Of a DNA stretch of 64,000 bases, positions 20,095 through 27,648 are shown piece after piece. Source of the DNA: Methylococcus sp. EFPC2. GTDB taxonomy: Bacteria > Pseudomonadota > Gammaproteobacteria > Methylococcales > Methylococcaceae. Each line of letters starts with the position of its first letter. Position 1 is the stretch's first letter. A model generated the notes under the pieces. It had not been told where the DNA came from, made no database searches, and was given only the letters and a program-made list of their open reading frames with translations. The translations under genes were made by a program, and so were the position numbers. Where the stretch lies: assembly GCF_016925495.1 (NCBI RefSeq), contig NZ_CP070491.1, forward strand, positions 4,166,001 through 4,230,000. The letters are read 5' to 3'.

Positions 20095-20197
20095 CCCGTA
20101 AATACCCTCCTGGTATTTCGGGCCAAGGCCAAGGCCGGTTACACGCCCGGCCTTGGCTCACGTGGCCTGTCGCCGCGCCGGGGCATCCCTGCCCCGG
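20095..20197. repeat. Three consecutive strong hairpins
   Basis: Three stems follow one another. The first pairs CCCGTAAATACC with GGTATTTCGGG (about 20095-20122). The second is a perfect 10-bp stem CCAAGGCCGG/CCGGCCTTGG (20129-20138 with 20147-20156). The third is a perfect 8-bp stem CCGGGGCA/TGCCCCGG with a 4-base loop (20178-20185 with 20190-20197). No T runs follow, so simple terminators are unlikely. A structured RNA or a mobile-element end is possible. Confidence 0.5.
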
Positions 20198-20307
20198 ATT
20201 AACCCGGCCCATGGAGATATATATGCATTTTTCCGCGAAATCTCCGAAATGAACCAGCCACAAGTTTGTAAGTCGTTGATCCTTTTGGCTTATATTCAAA
20301 CGTCGCT

Positions 20308-20347
20308 CGTTTTGTCGTTTTGTCGTTTTGTCGTTTTGTCGTTTTGT
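20308..20347. repeat. Five tandem CGTTTTGT octamers
   Basis: Five exact copies of an 8-bp unit lie about 220 bp upstream of the HigB promoter. The unit length is not a multiple of three and the repeat lies outside any gene. It could vary in number by slippage, or serve as an iterated protein-binding site. Confidence 0.8.
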
Positions 20348-20569
20348 CGATTCCGGCCCTGTTCCCACTCTTTTTGAGCCGGCAAGCCTTGGCTTGCGGA
20401 GGAAAGGAGAAGTTTTTACTAATGATATGGATCGAGACGAAACTATGTGACTTTTGCCTGCGTCAAATGCAGCAAGTCGGCACACCCACTTGAGGTAGGC
20501 GTACTACTCCGCCGGACTCAAAGGTTCCCGCCATAATCAATATCAGGAAGCCTCTATTCTGGGAACTTG

Positions 20570-20598
20570 TTGACATTCCCAAAAAGGGAACATAGAAT
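20570..20598 (+). promoter_or_regulatory. Consensus promoter with embedded operator upstream of higB
   Basis: TTGACA (20570-20575) and TAGAAT (20593-20598) are 17 bases apart. Between them lies a perfect inverted repeat TTCCC-AAAAA-GGGAA (20576-20590). Further half sites of the same word occur at 20525-20529 (TTCCC) and 20561-20565 (GGGAA). This is the layout expected for autorepression by the antitoxin downstream. Confidence 0.72.
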
Positions 20599-20630
20599 TT
20601 TGTCGTACATGGAAAACATGAAGGCGGTGT

Positions 20631-20915
20631 ATGCAATTGCTTGGCCTCATCAAGCTGGATGCTTTCAAGCGAACGCACGCGGATTCGCGCGGGCCACTGG
20701 ATGTCTGGCAGGCGGAGGTCGAGAAAGCACACTGGAACGGCCCCCAGGATGTAAAAAATCGCTACCCAAGCGCGAGCTTTCTTGCGGACAACAGGGTGAT
20801 TTTCAACATCAAGGGCAACACTTACCGGGTGGTAATCAAGGTGAGATACCAAAACGGGATCGTTTTGATTGAGTGGGTTGGGACTCACGCCGAGTATGAC
20901 AAAAAGAACTTTTAG
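20631..20915 (+). CDS. higB: HigB-family mRNA interferase toxin, 94 aa
   Basis: HigB-type RelE-fold toxin. The segment DVKNRYPSASFLADNRVIFNIKGNTYRVVIKVRYQNGIVLIEWVGTHAEYDK carries the family signatures RYPSASFL, FNIKGN-YR and GTHAEYD. Such toxins cut mRNA on the ribosome. The ATG at 20631 follows an AAGGCGG purine run. A promoter with an internal palindrome lies just upstream, and the antitoxin gene begins 39 bases after the stop. The toxin-first order is typical of higBA. Lower GC than the surrounding core suggests transfer. Confidence 0.85.
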   Translation: MQLLGLIKLDAFKRTHADSRGPLDVWQAEVEKAHWNGPQDVKNRYPSASFLADNRVIFNIKGNTYRVVIKVRYQNGIVLIEWVGTHAEYDKKNF

Positions 20916-20954
20916 GTATGACGTGAGTGGGCGAGGCGGAGAGACGGAGGCTAT

Positions 20955-22193
20955 ATGAAGCAACAGGTTCGAGTTATTAAAACGCAGCGTGACTATGACG
21001 CAGCGATTGCTCGTCTGTCGGCTTTGATGGACGAAGAGATCACCCCAGGCTCCAGCAAGGAGGCAGAGCTTGAGCTTTGGGCTCTGGTAATCGAGTCTTA
21101 CGAGCGCAGCAAGGTCGTGCCCATTTCCCCTGACCCGATTGAAGCCATCCATTTTCGGATGGATCAGCAGGGTTTGAAGAAAAAAGACTTGGTCCCTTAC
21201 TTTGGCTCGCTATCGAAGGTTTCAGAAGTGCTTGCTCGCAAGCGGCCGCTGAGTTTGGTCATGATTCGGAAAATCCATAAAGGTTTGGATATTCCTGCTG
21301 ACATTCTTCTAGGGGCTGCTGAAGACCAGGATATCGACCTATCCGAAGAGCCCCGCTACGACTATGCCAAATTCCCTTGGCAGGAAATGTTGAGTAGGGG
21401 TTACTTGAAGGACTTTGCCGGTTCCGTACAGCAGGCTAAAGAAAAGGGTGAGGAACTGATACGCGGTTTTATGCGCGGCGTGCCTGACCAGCCCGCACTC
21501 CTCCGAGCGCCGCTCAATCAAAGCGGCTCGCGAGTCATGGACGATTACGCCTTGCGGGTATGGTGTGTTACGGTCCTTAAGAAAGCGCGTCACCAAAAGC
21601 AAAACTTGCGAACCCAGTACAAACATGGCTCGATCACAGACGACTGGCTACGCGACCTAGCCAAGCTATCCTGCTTCGAGCAAGGACCTCGTCTGGTTCA
21701 GGAATATCTAGCGAATATCGGCATTGTTTTGGTCATTGAAGAGCACTTCAAGAAGACCTACCTTGACGGGGCTGCGATGCTTGACGACGGTATGCCGGTC
21801 ATCGCCCTGACACTCCGGCATGATCGCTTAGATAATTTCTGGTTCGCGCTGATTCACGAGTTGGTGCACGTACAGAAGCACTTGAATGCTTCGAACCTGT
21901 TTATCTCCGACAACCTAGATGACAAGAGTCGATCCAGCAAAGAGGAATTGGAGGCTGATACAGGCGCCCGCGAGGCGTTGATTCCATCTGCCGAATGGGA
22001 CGCCTCCGAAGTGAAGAATACGCATTCAGCAGAACACGTAATCACGCTGGCTGATCGACTCCGGGTTCATCCGGCTATTGTGGCAGGGCGGGTTCGTTAC
22101 CAAACTGATAACTGGCGTCTTCTGACAGGCTTTAACGCAAGTGTCCGGAAGTACTTCGAAGACCAACTGGGAGGGAAAGCCGGGAGTCTCTGA
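20955..22193 (+). CDS. higA: HigA-like antitoxin fused to an ImmA/IrrE metallopeptidase, 412 aa
   Basis: GGAGG lies 5 bases before the ATG. Residues about 1-120 are HigA-like, with a HTH (IEAIHFRMDQQGLKKKDLVPYFGSLSKVSEVLARKRPLSLVMIRKIHKGLDIP). The C-terminal half is an ImmA/IrrE-type zinc peptidase: FWFALIHELVHVQKH with HELVH at residues 301-305, and a Glu-rich stretch (SSKEELEADTGAREALIP) that offers the third ligand. HigA normally has about 100-140 residues and neutralises HigB and represses the operon. The extra domain could cleave the antitoxin itself or another repressor under stress. No frameshift is seen; the gene looks intact. Confidence 0.82.
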   Translation: MKQQVRVIKTQRDYDAAIARLSALMDEEITPGSSKEAELELWALVIESYERSKVVPISPDPIEAIHFRMDQQGLKKKDLVPYFGSLSKVSEVLARKRPLSLVMIRKIHKGLDIPADILLGAAEDQDIDLSEEPRYDYAKFPWQEMLSRGYLKDFAGSVQQAKEKGEELIRGFMRGVPDQPALLRAPLNQSGSRVMDDYALRVWCVTVLKKARHQKQNLRTQYKHGSITDDWLRDLAKLSCFEQGPRLVQEYLANIGIVLVIEEHFKKTYLDGAAMLDDGMPVIALTLRHDRLDNFWFALIHELVHVQKHLNASNLFISDNLDDKSRSSKEELEADTGAREALIPSAEWDASEVKNTHSAEHVITLADRLRVHPAIVAGRVRYQTDNWRLLTGFNASVRKYFEDQLGGKAGSL

Positions 22194-22239
22194 CCGGGGA
22201 CTGCCACCGACAGCCTAAAGCGAAGAAATCAAAGAAAAA

Positions 22240-22266
22240 CCCCGAAGCGCTACCAACACTTCGGGG
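22240..22266 (+). terminator. Terminator-like hairpin after the toxin-antitoxin operon
   Basis: CCCCGAAG (22240-22247) pairs perfectly with CTTCGGGG (22259-22266), 47 bases after the antitoxin stop, followed by a short T-containing tail. It probably ends the higBA transcript. Confidence 0.6.
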
Positions 22267-22394
22267 CCTTTGGTGAGGTGAATAGGGGTCTACCAAACCA
22301 CCCATGCACACAATGCTTTCACACAGCGAAGCATTCTAGCAGTTTGTGGCGCGCGGGCAAGCCAAAACCTCTCAATGCACATGAGGAATAGCTT

Positions 22395-22514
22395 ATGGCT
22401 ACTCGCCTTAAAAGCGTCTATGTCCGCGCTTACACTAGGTTCCGTTACGGATGCCTAGAGTTCGTGAGCCAACACTGGCGCTCGCACCCCGGCCAGATGG
22501 ACCTTTTCGTCTGA
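22395..22514 (+). CDS. Very small basic protein, 39 aa
   Basis: GAGGA lies about 7 bases before the ATG. The predicted peptide starts MATRLKSVYVRAYTRFRYG, is rich in Arg and aromatic residues, and ends SHPGQMDLFV. From memory, small proteins with the pattern K-S-V-x-V-R-x-Y-T-R-x-R occur in accessory regions of other proteobacteria, but I cannot verify this here. It is followed 72 bases later by a second small ORF. Function unknown; a nucleic-acid-binding or regulatory role would fit the charge. Confidence 0.55.
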   Translation: MATRLKSVYVRAYTRFRYGCLEFVSQHWRSHPGQMDLFV

Positions 22515-22586
22515 CCTACCAAGTGCGGGAATCGATCAATGCTCGCTTCCCGCCTTTCCACCATCCGCAAACTGGAGTTAATCAAC

Positions 22587-22742
22587 ATGGCTTCGAAAAA
22601 GACAACGAATGAACAAACATCCTCTCGTGTCGCTTCAACCGCTGCCAAACTGCTGAGAAAATCGAGCTCTTCTGCCGCGGTTAAATCTGTCGCGGCCTCA
22701 GCCCTTACTCAAAGGGGTAGTGGCAAGCCGAAGGGCAAGTGA
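22587..22742 (+). CDS. Small Ser/Ala/Lys-rich protein, 51 aa
   Basis: The ATG at 22587 has GGAG 10 bases upstream; an in-frame ATG at 22539 lacks one. The peptide (MASKKTTNEQTSSRVASTAAKLLRK, then VKSVAASALTQRG) is low complexity with Ser, Ala and Lys and resembles small helical proteins seen in mobile regions. The pattern S-S-x-x-A-S-x-A-x-x-L and V-K-S-V-A-A-S-A-L suggests one or two amphipathic helices. It ends a few bases from the truncated end of the integrase relic. Function unknown. Confidence 0.58.
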   Translation: MASKKTTNEQTSSRVASTAAKLLRKSSSSAAVKSVAASALTQRGSGKPKGK

Positions 22743-22744
22743 AC

Positions 22745-23134
22745 AGCACCCGTTACATCTCTCACCAGCTCTTGGTTCGCATAATTCGGTGTCCATGCCC
22801 GCTTTTTCAGGGCATGCCATTCGCGGGCAAGAACCTCGAACGTGTCGACCTCCACCGCTTACGCCGTTTTGACGGTTTTGCGGTGCTCTCCGGGGTCTAC
22901 ACCTTGGCGGAGTAATTCGCGGGCCTTGTCGCGCAGCTCGCGCGCGGCCTTGAGCGAAACCTCCGGATAGACGCCGAACGCAAGACGCTTTTCCTTGCCG
23001 GCATAGCGGTATTTCAGCCGCCAATACTTCGCCTCGTCGGGCATGACCTCTAAATACATGCCCCCACCGTCGAACATCCGTAAGGGCTTGGCGCCTGGCT
23101 TGGCGGCCTTGATTTCCACGTCCTTTAGGGGCAT
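22745..23134 (-). pseudogene. Truncated P4-type tyrosine integrase (N-terminal Arm domain)
   Basis: The first 91 residues are the DUF4102 Arm DNA-binding domain of P4-like integrases (MPLKDVEIKAAKPGAKPLRMFDGGGMYLEV, WRLKYRYAGKEKRLAFGVYPEVSLKAARE). A TAA stop at about 22859 interrupts the frame, yet homologous sequence continues in the same frame after it (VDTFEVLAREWHALKKRAWTPNYANQELVRDV). The catalytic domain is absent; homology ends where the 51-aa ORF ends. The gene begins 166 bases from the 3' end of tRNA-Ser and points away from it, the usual placement of an island integrase. Confidence 0.85.
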
Positions 23135-23239
23135 CTGGGGGCATCTCTTTTGGGGAAACCGAATATGCCCACGATTGTGCCCCCGGAATTTCCCGGTTTC
23201 AATCGGTTTTTATCGGTCTTTTTCGGAAGCTCAAGGCAC

Positions 23240-23265
23240 AAAAAAGCCCGCATATTCACGGGCTT
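23240..23265 (-). terminator. Rho-independent terminator of tRNA-Ser
   Basis: AAGCCCG (23244-23250) and CGGGCTT (23259-23265) pair around an 8-base loop. On the minus strand the stem is followed by a run of T (A run at 23240-23245 on the plus strand). It lies about 35 bases beyond the tRNA 3' end. Confidence 0.75.
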
Positions 23266-23298
23266 GGCGGATGTCTTCGGGCTTCCGCGGAACTGCAA

Positions 23299-23389
<91 letters not shown>

Positions 23390-23470
23390 GGGCCCAGTAG
23401 TATGCCCTAAGGCAGGCAATTTACGCAATCGGGACGCCACATGGACGCAGGAGCGCGGCAAGAGCCGCTT

Positions 23471-24418
23471 TCAGGCGCTGATCCGGTCCAGGCGATCGAG
23501 CGCCGTGCGATCGAGGCTGATCTCGGCGGATCGTAAGGTGTCCTCAAGCTGCGCAAGGCTGGTCGCGCTCACGATGGGTGCCGTGACACCCGGCTGCGCC
23601 ATGACCCAGGCAATGGCGACCTGCGCGGGAGTGGCGTCGAGACGCGCGGCGATCTTGTCGAGCTCGGCGAGTATGTCGAGCCCGCGCGGATCCAGGTAAT
23701 GGGCGACGGTCTGCGCGCGCGCCTTGCCCGCGAGATCGCTCTCCTTGCGATATTTTCCGGTGAGGAAGCCGCCGGCCAACGCGTAGTAAGAGAGCACGCC
23801 TAGGTCTTCGTCGAGACAGAGCGTCCGCAGCGGACCCTCGAAGAAGGACCGGTTGGCGAGGTGGTAATGGGGCTGCAGGCAGGCGAAACGCGGAAAGCCC
23901 TTGGTATCGGAGACCGCGAGCGCTTCGGCGAGCCGCGGTGCCACATAGTTGGAGGCGCCGATGGCGCGGACTTTGCCGGATTCGACCAGAAGCGCAAAGG
24001 CTTCGAGGGTTTCTTCCAGCGGCACGGATGCGTCGTCGATATGCGCCTGGTAGAGGTCTATCTGCTCAACCCCTAGGCGCTTAAGGGAGGCATCGGCCGA
24101 ACGCAGGATATGGGACTTGGAAAGGCCCTTGCCGAAGGTCTTCATATCCATACCGACCTTGGTCGCGATGACGATCTTCTCGCGCGCGCCGCCGCGTCTG
24201 AGCCATTGACCGATGATGGCTTCCGATTCGCCGCCGCTATGGCCGTCCACCCAGGTGGAATAGACGTCGGCGGTGTCGATGAGTGAAAAACCGCGCTCGA
24301 CGAACAGGTCTATGAGGGAAAGCGAGGTCGCCTCGTCGGCGGTCCAACCGAAGACATTGCCACCCAGCGCCAAAGGCGCGATCTCGATGCCGGTCGAGCC
24401 CAGTCTACGTTTTTTCAT
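23471..24418 (-). CDS. Aldo/keto reductase, 315 aa
   Basis: Starting at ATG 24418 the protein begins MKKRRLGSTGIEIAPLALGGNVFGW, the usual AKR N-terminus; the longer frame to 24595 is unsupported. The catalytic tetrad is visible as Asp48 and Tyr53 (LIDTADVYSTW), Lys87 (VIATKVGM) and His126 (DLYQAHIDD). NADPH-binding segments (SATSLAQLEDTLRSAEISL) are at the C-terminus. It reduces aldehydes or ketones; the substrate is unknown. It lies 118 bases from the hemerythrin gene on the same strand. Confidence 0.88.
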   Translation of the reverse strand: MKKRRLGSTGIEIAPLALGGNVFGWTADEATSLSLIDLFVERGFSLIDTADVYSTWVDGHSGGESEAIIGQWLRRGGAREKIVIATKVGMDMKTFGKGLSKSHILRSADASLKRLGVEQIDLYQAHIDDASVPLEETLEAFALLVESGKVRAIGASNYVAPRLAEALAVSDTKGFPRFACLQPHYHLANRSFFEGPLRTLCLDEDLGVLSYYALAGGFLTGKYRKESDLAGKARAQTVAHYLDPRGLDILAELDKIAARLDATPAQVAIAWVMAQPGVTAPIVSATSLAQLEDTLRSAEISLDRTALDRLDRISA

Positions 24419-24536
24419 GCCGTCTTGGTTTGGTGCAGAAACAGGGCCAGAAAGGGTATCGGAGCGTATGGCTTTAGAGCCCCTAGTCGCGGGCACTTCG
24501 GGTCGAACGCCTCCCGCGAACGGCCCAGCTTTAGCG

Positions 24537-24932
24537 TCAGCGCTCGCTTTGGGCTTTGAGGTGGGCGACGAGTGCGCTGTCCATGGTGGAGACATGCAGT
24601 TTGAGCCAGCCCGGCAGGTTTTCCCGCACGAAGCAGCGGGCGAAAGGGATCAAGCCCCTGTCGACACGGGATTTGAACTGCCTGAACTCGCCGATCACGC
24701 GCTGGTGCTCACCCTTATGCTCGGCTTCGGCGGGAAAAGCAGATTGCCGCATCAGCTGGTTTTCCCGTTCGAAATGCTGCTCGGTATGTGAGCAGAGCTG
24801 TGCGAACAGCGCCGGAAATTCCGCATCGCTCTCTGCGTCCAAACGGCCCAGCAGATCCAGGAATTCAGCATGGTCCTGGTCGATCAGGTCGTGACCGACC
24901 TGTAATAGGCCAGCGTGTTCAAGGGTACTCAT
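24537..24932 (-). CDS. Bacteriohemerythrin, 131 aa
   Basis: A single hemerythrin four-helix domain with the di-iron ligands: His21 after IDQD, HTEQHFERE (His49, His53 and the Glu), HKGEHQRV (His72, His76) and LKLHVSTMD (His113, Asp118). The start at 24932 gives the standard length; upstream codons to 25067 are shadow. Hemerythrins bind O2 reversibly; in methanotrophs a bacteriohemerythrin has been linked to oxygen supply to methane monooxygenase. That role here is inference. Confidence 0.85.
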   Translation of the reverse strand: MSTLEHAGLLQVGHDLIDQDHAEFLDLLGRLDAESDAEFPALFAQLCSHTEQHFERENQLMRQSAFPAEAEHKGEHQRVIGEFRQFKSRVDRGLIPFARCFVRENLPGWLKLHVSTMDSALVAHLKAQSER

Positions 24933-25118
24933 AGGTCTTAAGCCTCGGGGTCTGTGGCGCCAACCGGTATAGCCCCGCATTATTGCGGGCCCCGCTGCCC
25001 CTGGGTAGCCCATATACGCGTCTTTGCTCGAAACGCTGCATTTCTTCCGCTGGGATGGTGGTCCCATCTTCTTAAAACCTTTATTAAGGTGGCCTTATAT
25101 ATCCCTGGTCAGTGATTT

Positions 25119-25169
25119 GTGGGAGCGGGCTTTAGCCCGCGAAGATCGCGGCCTGAAGGCCGCTCCCAC
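25119..25169. repeat. REP-like cloverleaf palindrome
   Basis: The outer arms GTGGGAGC (25119-25126) and GCTCCCAC (25162-25169) enclose two smaller perfect hairpins, GCGGGC-TTTA-GCCCGC and GCGGCC-TGAA-GGCCGC. This matches the GTGGGAGCGGGCTT-type extragenic palindromes common in gammaproteobacteria. Only one copy was noticed in the window. Confidence 0.75.
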
Positions 25170-25594
25170 CATGAGATCTTTGGGCCGGGTAATAATGCAA
25201 AGTCTGCTCAACCAGGATATTTGCACCCCCGCCGATTCGGCACTCCGGCACAAAACCGACAAGATTGTCGCATTTCCAACCCCGATTTATGCCTAGCGCC
25301 GCCCCGGCTCCATTGACTGTTCTTCGCATCTGCCTCCGGGCCAGGCCATTTGGGCGCTAGTGTCTATGCCAGCTTCCGCTACCTGCTCCCCGGCAGCTTC
25401 TCTCCGGGACGTAGACGGTTCAGCTTGCCCCGGCCTGGTGCGCCTTAGCCACCCGCAGCCGTCTTTCGTCCTATCCAGCCCGCGTTCGACTGCGTAGTCG
25501 GCGCCCTGTGGCTCTTTCGTTTGCCATACAGGCCGTCCATGGTCCGCGATTTGCTTGTTCCTGGCCAGGTGTTCACTTTAAGAGGGCGATTCCG
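25170..25594. other. Intergenic region without a recognised gene
   Basis: These 425 bases between the REP-like element and the Rieske gene contain only short overlapping frames on both strands with no motif. I see no clear promoter or RNA gene. Confidence 0.35.
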
Positions 25595-25933
25595 ATGGCA
25601 TTCACCGTGATCTGTCACAAGAATGACGTGGCCGAAGGGGGTATGGGCTTCTTCCAGGCCGGCAAAAAGAGCGTGCTGGTGATATGGCCAACCGGCGGCG
25701 AGCTCAAGGCGTATCGCGGGCGCTGCCCACATGCCGACATGCCCTTGAACGAAGCGAGCTTCGACGGGAAGACCGTCAGGTGCCAGTACCACCAATGGGG
25801 CTTTGACAGCAGCAGCGGCAAGTGTGTGACGCACCTGGTCCGCCACGCCCTCCACCCCTACGAATTGCGCGTTGAGGGTGACGAGGTTCAAGTCGACGTC
25901 GGGCCGATCAAGCCGCCGCGCTCGGCTGCCTGA
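25595..25933 (+). CDS. Rieske-type [2Fe-2S] ferredoxin, 112 aa
   Basis: The Rieske signature is complete: Cys44-Pro-His46 and Cys63-Gln-Tyr-His66 with 16 residues between, the cluster-binding C-x-H...C-x2-H pattern. The size and the WPTGGELKAYRGRCPHADMPL context resemble ferredoxins of aromatic oxygenases such as TmoC. The ATG at 25595 gives the normal length; an upstream in-frame ATG at 25508 adds a tail without support. No oxygenase lies nearby, so it may work as a stand-alone electron carrier. A bicupin gene follows 93 bases later. Confidence 0.82.
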   Translation: MAFTVICHKNDVAEGGMGFFQAGKKSVLVIWPTGGELKAYRGRCPHADMPLNEASFDGKTVRCQYHQWGFDSSSGKCVTHLVRHALHPYELRVEGDEVQVDVGPIKPPRSAA

Positions 25934-26026
25934 GTCCACCCGTCGTCGAAAACGTGATCCTAGCTTGCTTCGTCCCCCGGCTTTTCCCAAGCTTGGGGGC
26001 TACATAAACCGCTCAGAATTTTCGCC

Positions 26027-26725
26027 ATGCAGGTCCGTGCAGATTTTTCCCGGAAAGAGATCGTCCGGCTCGCAGAAGCCGAATGGGTGCCGTCCCCGCA
26101 ATCGGGTGTAACTCGTTTGATGCTAGACCGGATAGGTGGCGAGATTGCGCGGGCCACCAGCCTGGTGCGTTTCGAGCCGGGCAGTCACTTCCCGTTTCAC
26201 GTGCACGGCGGCGGCGAGGAAATCCTGGTAATCGAAGGCTCACTCGCAGACGAACATGGCGTTTACCCGGCGGGCACGTATTTGCGCGATCCCATAGGCA
26301 CCTCGCATGCGCCACAGACGAAGGAAGGCTGCACGCTGTTCGTGAAGCTTAGGCAGTTCTCGCCGGATGACACGCTCAGGTCGGTCATCGATACGCGGTC
26401 ACAACCCTGGATCAGGGCGGGCCGCGACGGTATGGCCGCCATGCCGCTGCATGATTTCGACGGAGTATCGACTTATCTGATCCGCTTGCGGCCCGGACTC
26501 CGCCTGGAGTGCAATTTTCATCCGGGCGGCGAGGAAATTCTCGTGCTCGAGGGCGTTTTCTGCGACGAGGACGGCACTTATCCGGCCGGCAGTTGGATAC
26601 GCAGCCCCGTCGGCAGCACGCATAAGCCTTATACCGAAGAAGGCTGCGTACTGTTCATCAAGGAAGGCCATTTGCGCCCGGAAAAACGCTATGCCTTCGA
26701 GGCCAGCGGCATCAACGCCCAGTGA
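26027..26725 (+). CDS. ChrR-type bicupin protein, 232 aa
   Basis: Two tandem cupin domains with the same motifs. The first has FPFHVHGGGEEILVIEGSLADEHGVYPAGTYLRDPIGTSHAPQTKEGC and the second has CNFHPGGEEILVLEGVFCDEDGTYPAGSWIRSPVGSTHKPYTEEGC. The His and Glu residues (H-x-H/GGEE and the later H) are standard metal ligands, although in domain 2 the first His is replaced by Asn (CNFH). It resembles the cupin half of the anti-sigma factor ChrR, without the zinc anti-sigma domain. It probably arose by internal duplication. No sigma factor gene is adjacent. Confidence 0.8.
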   Translation: MQVRADFSRKEIVRLAEAEWVPSPQSGVTRLMLDRIGGEIARATSLVRFEPGSHFPFHVHGGGEEILVIEGSLADEHGVYPAGTYLRDPIGTSHAPQTKEGCTLFVKLRQFSPDDTLRSVIDTRSQPWIRAGRDGMAAMPLHDFDGVSTYLIRLRPGLRLECNFHPGGEEILVLEGVFCDEDGTYPAGSWIRSPVGSTHKPYTEEGCVLFIKEGHLRPEKRYAFEASGINAQ

Positions 26726-26747
26726 AGCAGTTCAGGCAAGGTCGGGG

Positions 26748-27419
26748 CTAGAAGCGCTCGACGCAGCTACGCAATTCAATCTCCCAGGACCAGGCACCGG
26801 GTGGCTGATCGAGTACGGCGAGATAACTATCGGCGATATTACCGGGAGTAAAGTCGCGTTCCCCGCCTTCTGCAGCCACGACACCGTCGATCACGAAATG
26901 CGCGACATGGATGCCCTGTGGCGCCAGTTCTTTGGCCAAGCTTTGCGTCAGCCCACGCAGGGCGAATTTGCCCATGGCGAATGCGCTCGATCGCGCAAAG
27001 CCTTTCACGCTGGCCGTCGCACCGGTGAAGAAAATCGCCCCCCGGCCTAGCGGCAGCAAGCGCCGCGCGGCTTCCTGGGCCACGGCGAATGCACCCAAGG
27101 CATTGATCTGCAAGCTGTGAGCGACGACCTCGGGCTGCAGGTCGGTGATCGCGCCAGGATATCGGGCGGCGGCATTGAACAGGACGACCTCCGGCGCTCC
27201 CAAATCCCGTTCGACGGCAAGAAACAGTTCTGCAACGGAGGTATGTGAACTGACGTCCACAGGATAGGCTCGACAGTTTAACGAGGCCGCCAGCGCCTCC
27301 AGCCGTGACAATTGGCGCGCGGCCAAGGCCACGGTATAACCGCGTGCGACGAGGCGGGAAGCGAAGGCACCACCGATGCCGGGACCGGCGCCTACGATCA
27401 AAGCAACCGGCGCCGTCAT
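26748..27419 (-). CDS. Short-chain dehydrogenase-like protein with Phe in place of the catalytic Tyr, 223 aa
   Basis: The Rossmann motif VALIVGAGPGIGGAFASRL and the NAAARYP element are standard for SDR enzymes. The active-site line reads FTGATASVKGFARSSAFAMGKFALRGL, so YxxxK is FxxxK. This Phe form occurs in a subfamily that I recall as conserved, so it is not necessarily an error. Without Tyr the classic hydride-transfer chemistry is doubtful, and the protein may bind NAD(P) for another purpose. It is convergent with the bicupin, 22 bases apart. Confidence 0.8.
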   Translation of the reverse strand: MTAPVALIVGAGPGIGGAFASRLVARGYTVALAARQLSRLEALAASLNCRAYPVDVSSHTSVAELFLAVERDLGAPEVVLFNAAARYPGAITDLQPEVVAHSLQINALGAFAVAQEAARRLLPLGRGAIFFTGATASVKGFARSSAFAMGKFALRGLTQSLAKELAPQGIHVAHFVIDGVVAAEGGERDFTPGNIADSYLAVLDQPPGAWSWEIELRSCVERF

Positions 27420-27648
27420 AGCGCTACCCTCGTCGCAAGGAATCTCCCGGTACCTGTCGATCTGTTCAGGCCGGACGCGTAAATTTTTGCTGCCGCGGGA
27501 TTACGCGCGCTTTCGATTTCGGACATGTGGGAGCTCCAACGGTGGGCGGTTAAGAATGGCAATGGTACTTTCGTGCAGACGTTTTATTAAGCCGCCGTTC
27601 GTGCATCCTTTGTTTACCAGAACCGCCGAGTTCTGCCCTGGACCGTCC

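Larger units (their letters stand above)
19661..20569. other. Gene-free region at the left edge of the accessory island
   Basis: No convincing gene lies in these 900 bases. The stretch contains a run of three hairpins (20095-20197), an octamer repeat (20308-20347), and two near-perfect palindromes built on GCAAGC (around 19863-19878 and 20382-20397). It ends at a strong promoter for the toxin gene. A 13-codon frame after GGAG at about 20213 is too short to call. Confidence 0.5.

Noticed and set aside
20201-20251. 13-codon frame after a GGAG site
   Set aside because: Too short to support; no similarity that I can recognise.
20308-20347. CRISPR array
   Set aside because: Units of 8 bp are directly adjacent with no spacers; no cas genes in the window.
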